From: an uncultured Clostridia bacterium
GTDB lineage: Bacteria; Bacillota; Clostridia; TANB77; CAG-508
Length of the DNA: 9,785 nucleotides
Assembly (NCBI GenBank): GCA_947599995.1
Contig: CANQFW010000051.1
Span: 1-9,785, forward strand
Direction of reading: 5' to 3'
The notes under the pieces were generated by a model. It did not search any database. It saw nothing but the letters and a program-made list of their open reading frames with translations, and was not told the DNA's origin. Below are positions 1 to 5,184 of the stretch, in pieces. Each line of letters begins with the position of its first letter. Position 1 is the first letter of the stretch. The position numbers were made by a program, and so were the translations under genes.

Positions 1-28
1 CCATTTTAAAGAAAATTTTATTTTTTTA

Positions 29-56
29 TTGCAATTTGATAAAAATGTGTTATAAT
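29..56 (+). promoter_or_regulatory. Sigma-A-type promoter for tig
   Basis: A -35 box TTGCAA (29-34) and a perfect -10 box TATAAT (51-56) are separated by 16 bp. A TG at 48-49 one base before the -10 makes it an extended -10 promoter. Transcription would begin near 62-64, leaving a leader of about 50 nt before the trigger factor start. I saw no CIRCE or CtsR-like heat-shock operator nearby. The call rests on consensus match and position only. Confidence 0.75.
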
Positions 57-114
57 ATATAAACGTATTACCAAAATACAAACATGATTTCAAAGTAATG
101 AAAGGAAGATTTTA

Positions 115-1464
115 ATGGATTGTAAAGTAGAAAAAACACAAAATGCAAATGAGGTAAAATTAGAAATTACAATTGAGGCAGAAAAATTTGAAAATGCAAT
201 TAAAAAAGTATATTTTAAAAGTGCTAAATATTTTAATATACCAGGTTTTAGAAAAGGAAAAGCACCACAAAATATAGTAGAAAGATATTATGGAAAAGAA
301 ATTTTCTATGAAGATGCTTTTAATGAATTAGTACCAGATCAATATGAAAAAGTATTAGAAGAAAATAAAATTGAGGCAGTTTCTAGACCAAAAATAGATA
401 TAATAAAAATGGAAAAGGGACAAGATTTAGTATTTACTGCTATAGTTGCTACTAAACCTGAAGTAGAACTTGGAAAATATAAAGGTATAGAAATAGAAAA
501 AATAGAGTATACTGTAAATGATGAAGATGTAGAAAATGAACTAAAATCAATGCAAGAAAAAAATGCAAGATTAGTTACAGTTGAAGATAGAGCAGTAGAA
601 GAAGGAGATACAGCAACAATAGACTTCGAAGGATTTGTAGATGGAGTTGCATTTGATGGTGGAAAAGCTGAAAATCATGACCTAGAAATAGGAAGTGGAT
701 CTTTCATTCCAGGATTTGAAGATCAAATAGTAGGAATGAAAATTGATGAAGAAAAGGATATAATAGTAACATTTCCAGAAGAATATTTCTCAAAAGATTT
801 AGCAGGAAAAGAAGCAACATTTAAAGTAAAATTACATGAAATAAAGAAAAAAGAAGTTCCAGAATTAGATGATGAATTTGCAAAAGACGTAAGCGAATTT
901 GATACTCTTGCTGAATTAAAAAATTCAATAAAAGAAAAATTAGAAAAACAAATGCAAGATAAAGCAAAATATGAAAAAGAAAAGGCAGTTATAAAGGGAG
1001 TTTGTGATAATACTAAGTTAGATATTCCAGAAGCAATGGTAGAAACTGAGATAGACAATATGGTAAAAGATATGGAAAAAAGAATGTCATATCAAGGTCT
1101 TAAATTAGATCAATATCTAAAAATGATAAACAAAACAGAGTCAGAATTTAGAAAAGAATATGAACCTCAAGCAATAGAAGCTATAAAATCAAGACTTGTT
1201 TTAGAAGCTATAGTAAAAAAAGAAGATTTAAAGGCGTCAGATGAAGAAATTACAGAAAAAATAAAAGAAATGGCTACAAATTATGGAAGAAAAGAAGACG
1301 AATTACTACAAAATGAAAGTGTAAAAAAATACATAGAACAAGGAATAGTAAATGAAAAGGCGATTGATCTACTAATTGAAAATTCAAAAGAAAAAAAGGT
1401 AGCAAAGAAAGCCGAAAAAGAAACAAAAGCAGCTACGAAGAAAACAAGCAAAAAAGCGCAATAA
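115..1464 (+). CDS. tig: Trigger factor, ribosome-associated chaperone and peptidyl-prolyl isomerase
   Basis: Trigger factor binds the ribosome near the exit tunnel and shields and folds nascent chains in the cytoplasm. The 449-residue length fits the family, slightly extended at the C-terminus. The N-terminal ribosome-binding domain carries the signature GFRKGKAP at residues 44-51. A central FKBP-type PPIase domain lies at roughly 155-245, with the motif IDFEGFVDG and the stretch GSGSFIPGFEDQIVGM. The rest is the long helical chaperone domain, with many K/E residues. The last 25 or so residues form a Lys/Ala/Thr-rich tail that looks disordered and lies beyond the conserved fold. The ATG at 115 is preceded by AAGGAAG (102-108) at good spacing. 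It lies immediately upstream of clpP-clpX, the classical Firmicutes order, but a hairpin at 1504-1550 and its own promoter suggest it can be transcribed separately. Confidence 0.97.
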   Translation: MDCKVEKTQNANEVKLEITIEAEKFENAIKKVYFKSAKYFNIPGFRKGKAPQNIVERYYGKEIFYEDAFNELVPDQYEKVLEENKIEAVSRPKIDIIKMEKGQDLVFTAIVATKPEVELGKYKGIEIEKIEYTVNDEDVENELKSMQEKNARLVTVEDRAVEEGDTATIDFEGFVDGVAFDGGKAENHDLEIGSGSFIPGFEDQIVGMKIDEEKDIIVTFPEEYFSKDLAGKEATFKVKLHEIKKKEVPELDDEFAKDVSEFDTLAELKNSIKEKLEKQMQDKAKYEKEKAVIKGVCDNTKLDIPEAMVETEIDNMVKDMEKRMSYQGLKLDQYLKMINKTESEFRKEYEPQAIEAIKSRLVLEAIVKKEDLKASDEEITEKIKEMATNYGRKEDELLQNESVKKYIEQGIVNEKAIDLLIENSKEKKVAKKAEKETKAATKKTSKKAQ

Positions 1465-1503
1465 TATAAATCGAATTATAAAAACATAAATTTAAAAATA
1501 TAT

Positions 1504-1550
1504 AAAGTTAGGGGGTAAAGATTCATAAAAAAATTGCAACCTAACTTTTT
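1504..1550 (+). terminator. Probable rho-independent terminator or attenuator between tig and clpP
   Basis: The arms AAAGTTAGG (1504-1512) and CCTAACTTT (1540-1548) are perfectly complementary over 9 bp, and the T run 1546-1550 is followed by GTTT. The loop is unusually long (27 nt) and begins with extra Gs (run of five G at 1511-1515). That makes it a weaker terminator than usual, so partial readthrough into clpP is plausible. It lies about 40 nt after the tig stop. Confidence 0.55.
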
Positions 1551-1551
1551 G

Positions 1552-1590
1552 TTTACTTTCTTTGCAAAATGTGATATATATTTATAGGAT
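1552..1590 (+). promoter_or_regulatory. Candidate promoter region for clpP-clpX
   Basis: Two overlapping sigma-A-like arrangements are visible. One is TTTACT (1552-1557), 17 bp, then TATATA (1575-1580) with a TG at 1572-1573 (extended -10). The other is TTGCAA (1562-1567), 17 bp, then TAGGAT (1585-1590). Neither is perfect and I cannot choose between them. The position just downstream of the tig hairpin and about 70 nt before clpP is right for a clpP promoter. No CtsR heptad repeat is visible, although clpP is CtsR-controlled in many Bacilli. Confidence 0.45.
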
Positions 1591-1655
1591 TTTAATTTTT
1601 ATATATAAGCTTATTAGTAAGGCTGATAAAAAATAAATTTAAGGAGGAATTTAAT

Positions 1656-2264
1656 ATGTTTGAAAAGAAAGATAGTTTAGTACCATATGTAATCGAACAA
1701 ACCAGCAAAGGAGAACGTTCATACGATATTTTTTCAAGATTATTAAAAGATAGAATAATATTTTTAGGAGAAGATGTAAATGCAACTACAGCAAGTCTTG
1801 TAATTGCACAAATGCTATTTTTAGAGTCAGAAGACCCAGATAAAGAAATATCATTATATATAAATTCACCTGGAGGAAGTGTAACAGATGGATTAGCAAT
1901 AGTGGACACAATGAATTATATTAAATGTCCAGTAAATACAATATGCTTAGGACTAGCAGCAAGTTTTGGTGCAGTACTTTTATCAAATGGTCAAAAAGGT
2001 AAGAGATTTGCAACGCCTAATGCAGAAATATTAATACATCAACCACTAATTGCAGGAGGAGGAATTTCAGGACAAACAACAGACATTAAAATTCATGCAG
2101 AACAAATGATAAAAACAAGAGAGAGATTAACAAAAATTTTAGCAGAAAATACAGGAAAGCCAATTGAACAAGTTATGAAAGATACAGAAAGAGACAACTA
2201 CATGACAGCTGAAGAAGCTTTAGAATATGGATTGATTGATGAAATAATATATAAAAGAAAATAA
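1656..2264 (+). CDS. clpP: ClpP, ATP-dependent Clp protease proteolytic subunit
   Basis: ClpP forms the two-ring, 14-subunit serine peptidase chamber that degrades proteins unfolded and fed in by ClpX or ClpC. The 202-residue protein carries the catalytic triad in canonical contexts: Ser103 in GLAASFGAVLL, His128 in ILIHQPL, and Asp180 in TERDNYM. The oxyanion-forming SPGGS is at 71-75. Compared with Bacillus ClpP (from memory), there are about 5 extra N-terminal residues and a 3-residue longer glycine-rich handle segment (IAGGGISGQ, 132-140). The usual Met after the catalytic Ser is Phe. The start at 1656 follows a perfect AAGGAGG (1641-1647) 8 nt upstream. clpX follows after a 16-nt gap, so the two are almost certainly co-transcribed. 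Confidence 0.98.
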   Translation: MFEKKDSLVPYVIEQTSKGERSYDIFSRLLKDRIIFLGEDVNATTASLVIAQMLFLESEDPDKEISLYINSPGGSVTDGLAIVDTMNYIKCPVNTICLGLAASFGAVLLSNGQKGKRFATPNAEILIHQPLIAGGGISGQTTDIKIHAEQMIKTRERLTKILAENTGKPIEQVMKDTERDNYMTAEEALEYGLIDEIIYKRK

Positions 2265-2280
2265 TTAAAGGAGAAATTTT

Positions 2281-3594
2281 ATGCCTAGAAAAGATACAAC
2301 TAAAAATGTAAATTGTTCTTTTTGTGGAAAGCCACAAGATAGTGTAAAAAAGATAGTAGCAGGTCCAGGGGTATATATATGTGATGAATGCGTAAATTTG
2401 TGTAACAATATAATTGGAAACAATGAATACGAAGAAGACGAGGAAAATTATACATTAGCAGGCCTTGAAAAAATACCAAGTCCTAAAGAAATGAAAAAAA
2501 TATTAGATGAATATGTAATAGGGCAAGATAAGGCAAAAAAAGTTTTATCTGTTGCAGTATACAATCATTATAAAAGAATTAATCATGAAAAGAATGTAAA
2601 AGACAAAGATGATGTAGAAATTCAAAAAAGCAATATTTTATTACTAGGACCTACAGGATGTGGAAAAACGCTTTTAGCAAGCACTCTTGCAAAAATATTA
2701 AATGTGCCATTTGCAATAGCAGATGCAACAACATTAACAGAAGCAGGATATGTAGGAGAAGATGTTGAAAATATACTTTTAAAGCTTATTCAAGCAGCTG
2801 ATGGAGACATTGAAAAAGCTGAAAAAGGAATTATATATATAGATGAAATAGATAAAATAACAAGAAAATCTGAAAATCCATCCATAACTCGTGATGTAAG
2901 TGGAGAAGGTGTACAACAAGCATTGCTAAAAATTGTAGAAGGTACAGTAGCATCCGTACCTCCACAAGGGGGGAGAAAACATCCTCACCAAGAGTTATTA
3001 CAAATAAACACCTCAAATATATTGTTTATTTGTGGAGGTGCATTTGAAGGACTAGAAAATATTATAAAGGATAGAACAGGTCAAAAATCAATAGGTTTTG
3101 GTGCTAATATTAAATCAAAAAAGGAAATAGATAGAAGCAAAATTTTGCAAGATTTATTACCACAAGATTTATTGAAATTTGGGTTGATTCCAGAATTTAT
3201 AGGAAGACTTCCAATAGTTGCAACATTAAAAGAACTAGATAAAGAGGCTTTATCTAAGATTCTAGTAGAGCCAAAAAATTCTTTAGTAAAACAATACAAG
3301 AAGCTTATGGAAATAGATGACGTCGAACTAGAAATTGAGCCAGAAGCAGTAGAAGCAATAGTTGAAAAAGCAATAGAAAGAAAAACTGGTGCAAGAGGTT
3401 TAAGATCTATAATAGAAGAAATTATGACAGATATAATGTTTGATATTCCATCTAATCCACAAATAGAAAAATGCATCATCACCAAAGAAACCGTATTAAA
3501 TAACCAAGAACCTAAAGTAATTATAAATGAAAATAAAGAAATTAATAATGAAGAAAAAAAAATAAAAAAAGCTAAGCCAAGAGCGAGCGCATAG
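2281..3594 (+). CDS. clpX: ClpX, ATP-dependent unfoldase subunit of ClpXP
   Basis: ClpX is the hexameric AAA+ unfoldase that recognises tagged substrates, unfolds them and threads them into ClpP. All landmarks are present in 437 residues. The N-terminal C4 zinc-binding domain has Cys12, Cys15, Cys34 and Cys37. Walker A GPTGCGKT is at 123-130, the pore loop GYVG at 157-160, and Walker B IIYIDEID at 184-191. The RKH loop is near 232-234 and the ClpP-docking IGF tripeptide at 271-273. The arginine-finger region GLIPEFIGRLP ends near 311 and sensor 2 GARGLRS is at 370-376. After the fold, the last 30 or so residues are Lys/Glu/Asn-rich and likely disordered. AAAGGAG (2267-2273) precedes the ATG at good spacing. 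No terminator follows directly, so transcription can continue into the DUF4116-type gene. Confidence 0.98.
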   Translation: MPRKDTTKNVNCSFCGKPQDSVKKIVAGPGVYICDECVNLCNNIIGNNEYEEDEENYTLAGLEKIPSPKEMKKILDEYVIGQDKAKKVLSVAVYNHYKRINHEKNVKDKDDVEIQKSNILLLGPTGCGKTLLASTLAKILNVPFAIADATTLTEAGYVGEDVENILLKLIQAADGDIEKAEKGIIYIDEIDKITRKSENPSITRDVSGEGVQQALLKIVEGTVASVPPQGGRKHPHQELLQINTSNILFICGGAFEGLENIIKDRTGQKSIGFGANIKSKKEIDRSKILQDLLPQDLLKFGLIPEFIGRLPIVATLKELDKEALSKILVEPKNSLVKQYKKLMEIDDVELEIEPEAVEAIVEKAIERKTGARGLRSIIEEIMTDIMFDIPSNPQIEKCIITKETVLNNQEPKVIINENKEINNEEKKIKKAKPRASA

Positions 3595-3610
3595 AATTTA
3601 TTTAATTTTT

Positions 3611-3640
3611 GAGGAGGAAATGCTAGCTGGAAACAGCTAG
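3611..3640 (+). promoter_or_regulatory. Very strong SD followed by a six-codon leader ORF (MLAGNS)
   Basis: GAGGAGG (3611-3617) is one of the best SDs in the window, yet the repeat-protein gene starts at 3656, about 38 nt further on, with only A/T-rich sequence before it. The first ATG after this SD is at 3620 (2-nt gap). It opens a six-codon reading frame ending at TAG 3638-3640, in the same frame as the downstream gene. A second in-frame stop, TAA at 3647-3649, blocks an upstream extension. Either a short leader peptide is made, with reinitiation 15 nt later, or the SD serves the 3656 start across the hairpin at 3620-3643. Confidence 0.5.
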
Positions 3641-3643
3641 CAT
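3620..3643. repeat. Perfect 10-bp inverted repeat with GAAA tetraloop
   Basis: The arms ATGCTAGCTG (3620-3629) and CAGCTAGCAT (3634-3643) are fully complementary and enclose the loop GAAA, a GNRA-type tetraloop. The RNA hairpin should be very stable, the more so in such AT-rich surroundings. No T run follows on either strand, so it does not look like an intrinsic terminator. Its place between the SD at 3611 and the ATG at 3656 suggests a role in translation initiation, or as an mRNA-stabilising or processing element at the clpX 3' end. Each arm also contains the self-complementary hexamer GCTAGC. Confidence 0.8.
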
Positions 3644-3655
3644 AATTAAAAAATA

Positions 3656-4222
3656 ATGGAAGCAATAGAAGTAACAGAAATGAAAAAAAATTCTAATAAT
3701 AAAGAATTTGTATTAGAGCAAGTTGCTAAGCAGGGAAAACTATTAGAATTTGCAAGTGCAGAATTGCAAGATGATGAAGATATTGTAAAAAAAGCTTTAG
3801 AGCAGGACGGAGAAGCATTAGAGTTTGCATCTGACAGATTAAAAGATAATAAACAAATAATTTTACTAGCAATAAAAGGTGCACCTTGGACAGCATGCTA
3901 TGCATCAAATAGATTAAAAGCAGATAAAGAGGTGATTTTGGCCAGTGTTAAAACCTATGGACAAACCTTATATTATGCAAGCGAGGAATTAAGAGACGAT
4001 GAAGAAGTTGTAAGAAACGCTGTTGCCAATAAAGGCATAATTGTAAAATATGCTAGCTTTAGACTCAGAGACGATAAAGAAATTGCAGAATTAGCAGTAA
4101 AGCAAGATAAAGTAGCTTTTCATTATTTGAGTGAAAGATTGAAGAACGATGAAGATATAAAAGCATTACTACGGATAGAAGAAAAGAGGTTTTATATTTA
4201 TGACAAAGGAATTTATTACTAA
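3656..4222 (+). CDS. DUF4116-type tandem repeat protein
   Basis: The 188-residue protein is almost entirely six contiguous repeats of exactly 25 residues: 16-40, 41-65, 66-90, 91-115, 116-140 and 141-165. A partial seventh repeat runs to about 176. The repeat pattern is roughly KEIVxxAVxxxGxALxYASxxLKDD. The near-invariant YAS/FAS followed by a basic residue, Leu and a short acidic turn matches my memory of DUF4116, a repeat of unknown function. I expect an all-helical solenoid. No signal peptide or membrane segment is seen, so it is probably cytoplasmic and may mediate protein binding (inference). An in-frame TAA at 3647-3649 makes ATG 3656 the earliest ATG start; ATG 3680 (Met9) is the alternative, and neither has a good adjacent SD. 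The gene lies 61 nt after clpX with no evident terminator between and overlaps the next gene by 23 nt. Confidence 0.85.
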   Translation: MEAIEVTEMKKNSNNKEFVLEQVAKQGKLLEFASAELQDDEDIVKKALEQDGEALEFASDRLKDNKQIILLAIKGAPWTACYASNRLKADKEVILASVKTYGQTLYYASEELRDDEEVVRNAVANKGIIVKYASFRLRDDKEIAELAVKQDKVAFHYLSERLKNDEDIKALLRIEEKRFYIYDKGIYY

Positions 4223-4469
4223 TTATATAGACAAAAAAATCAAGGAAAATGAAAATTATATAGTATGTATGTTCTATGATTTAAGAATAAAACATAATTT
4301 ATCAGAAGATGAAGTTCAAAAGTTTTTAGAATTAGCAAAAATAAGATTAGAAAATATGAATTACCAAGTTTTTTTTACAGGTGCAAAGTATACATATAAT
4401 AATGAAAGTAGGATAGTGCAAGATAATGAGCTTATGGTGGCAATAAAAGAATTATCTGATTATCGCTAA
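4200..4469 (+). CDS. Small protein of unknown function, overlapping the DUF4116-type gene
   Basis: An 89-residue soluble, charged protein that I do not recognise. No signal peptide, membrane segment or metal-binding motif is visible; the single Cys is at 23. The pattern suggests an alpha/beta fold: an N-terminal helix (about 3-18), a strand-like IVCMFYDLRI (21-30), a helix starting at LSEDEVQKFL (34-43) and running to about 54, a strand YQVFFTG (55-61), and a C-terminal helix (76-86). The ATG at 4200 lies inside the end of the preceding gene in another frame (23-nt overlap). Its SD AAGAGG (4184-4189) lies within that gene. Translational coupling is therefore likely and a shared role plausible. 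It is not a frameshifted continuation of the repeats, since the 25-residue pattern is absent. A strong terminator follows 6 nt after the stop. Confidence 0.75.
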   Translation: MTKEFITNYIDKKIKENENYIVCMFYDLRIKHNLSEDEVQKFLELAKIRLENMNYQVFFTGAKYTYNNESRIVQDNELMVAIKELSDYR

Positions 4470-4474
4470 ATAAA

Positions 4475-4501
4475 AAAGTAGAGAAATCTCTACTTTATTT
4501 T
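4475..4501. terminator. Bidirectional intrinsic terminator between convergent genes
   Basis: The stem AAAGTAGAG (4475-4483) pairs perfectly with CTCTACTTT (4488-4496) around the loop AAAT. On the + strand it is followed by ATTTTGTTTTT. On the - strand the continuation is a run of six T, from the complement of 4472-4477. It can therefore stop both the clpP-clpX-DUF4116 transcript and the convergent DUF4364-type gene, whose TAA stop (4495-4497) lies inside the stem. Confidence 0.9.
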
Positions 4502-5025
4502 GTTTTTGTAAGTAAATCCATGATTTTTGGGAAAATACTATTTGCATTATTTTTCCAATTATCGGCAATAGTTTTTGCATACTCTCTAGAGCCAGCAAAT
4601 GTTTTTACTTCAAAAACTGTATTATTATTTTCTATTATTTTACATTTCACCGTAAAGTTTGTTTCATTTTCTGGTATATATTCTGCTACAATTGAAGATT
4701 CGTCTATAATATGGTTGAATTCTTTTTTTAGAACGGTATCAGCTTTTAATTTAATAAGTCCTGGTAAAACGTCTATAGTAAGTTCAAGAGAGTTTTTACC
4801 TTCATCTGTAATTTCAAAAACTGAAATTTCGTCTTTAGTGTAAGAGCCTATAAGCTTAGAGTCAACAAGGTCTATTAATATTTGTCTGAAATAAAAATAA
4901 TTAATATTATTTATATTAGATAGTATTTTAAATAGGTCACTACTGGTAATGTCTTTTTTTAATTTATTAAAAATATATAATATTAGGACTTTGTCTTGAG
5001 CTAAGCTATCTGCATCGTTTCCCAT
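4495..5025 (-). CDS. DUF4364-like protein, probable winged-helix regulator
   Basis: The 176-residue protein starts MGNDADSLAQDKVLIL. Its first 80 or so residues look like a winged helix: helices around LILYIFNKL and SSDLFKILS, then NYFYFRQILIDLVDSKLI, and a wing-like strand pair ending FEITDEGKNSLEL. The C-terminal half is strand-rich and may be a dimerisation or sensing region. This matches my memory of DUF4364, found in Clostridia, but no ligand or target is known to me. I prefer the ATG at 5025 because the SD AAGGA (complement of 5036-5040) sits 10 nt upstream. A GTG at 5034 in the same frame would give 179 residues, but the SD would almost touch it. The gene converges on the preceding operon and is divergent from the rodA-like gene. 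A good promoter with flanking repeats (5049-5088) hints at autoregulation (inference). Confidence 0.85.
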   Translation of the reverse strand: MGNDADSLAQDKVLILYIFNKLKKDITSSDLFKILSNINNINYFYFRQILIDLVDSKLIGSYTKDEISVFEITDEGKNSLELTIDVLPGLIKLKADTVLKKEFNHIIDESSIVAEYIPENETNFTVKCKIIENNNTVFEVKTFAGSREYAKTIADNWKNNANSIFPKIMDLLTKTK

Positions 5026-5035
5026 AATAGCCACA

Positions 5036-5040
5036 TCCTT
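5036..5040 (-). promoter_or_regulatory. SD that decides the DUF4364-type gene start
   Basis: Read on the - strand this is AAGGA. It lies 10 nt before the ATG at 5025 and only 1 nt before the in-frame GTG at 5034, so it favours the ATG. An out-of-frame ATG (5036-5034) overlaps it. Confidence 0.6.
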
Positions 5041-5048
5041 ATTATCTA

Positions 5049-5077
5049 AATTTAGGGCTATTATAGCATAATTTAGG
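5049..5077. repeat. Direct repeat AATTTAGG flanking the DUF4364-type gene's -10 box
   Basis: Two exact copies of AATTTAGG lie at 5049-5056 and 5070-5077, spaced 21 bp start to start (two helical turns). They bracket the -10 box at 5060-5065. The first copy overlaps a perfect 10-bp palindrome CTAAATTTAG (5046-5055) at the expected transcription start. This is a reasonable place for an operator, but such short AT-rich repeats also arise by chance. Confidence 0.4.
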
Positions 5078-5088
5078 ATAGTTGTAAA
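5060..5088 (-). promoter_or_regulatory. Sigma-A-type promoter for the DUF4364-type gene
   Basis: On the - strand, TTTACA (5088-5083) is followed by 17 bp and a perfect TATAAT (5065-5060). A TG one base upstream of the -10 makes it an extended -10 promoter. The start would fall near 5053, giving a short leader of about 28 nt. Confidence 0.75.
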
Positions 5089-5119
5089 TAGAAAAAAATT
5101 AAAAATTACTAAAAACCAG

Positions 5120-5148
5120 TTGAAAAAAAACGAAATATACTATATACT
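5120..5148 (+). promoter_or_regulatory. Sigma-A-type promoter for the rodA-like gene
   Basis: TTGAAA (5120-5125), a 17-bp spacer, then TATACT (5143-5148). The -10 lies in a tandem duplication of ATATACT (5135-5141 and 5142-5148); only the second copy is correctly spaced. The promoter is back-to-back with that of the DUF4364-type gene, with 31 bp between the two -35 boxes. Confidence 0.65.
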
Positions 5149-5184
5149 ATCATCTAGATTAAAATTGGTAGGTGTATAGAATAG

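Noticed and set aside
1534..1587. A TTG-started 17-codon ORF between tig and clpP
   Set aside because: The only G-rich sequence upstream (1510-1515) is too far away to act as its SD, and the ORF overlaps the hairpin and promoter region.
1465..1655. CtsR or CIRCE heat-shock operator upstream of clpP
   Set aside because: I searched by eye for the GGTCAAA-type tandem heptads and the CIRCE inverted repeat and saw neither here or before tig.
3620..3643. The hairpin as a rho-independent terminator for clpX
   Set aside because: No T run follows the stem on either strand; the bases after it are mostly A.
3081..3665. A 194-codon open frame on the - strand opposite the end of clpX
   Set aside because: It lies fully opposite clpX, has no SD, and its Leu/Ile/Ser-rich composition is what antisense reading of an AT-rich coding gene gives.
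4520..4843. A 107-codon open frame on the + strand opposite the DUF4364-type gene
   Set aside because: The - strand gene has a good SD, a good promoter and a recognisable domain pattern; the + frame has none of these.
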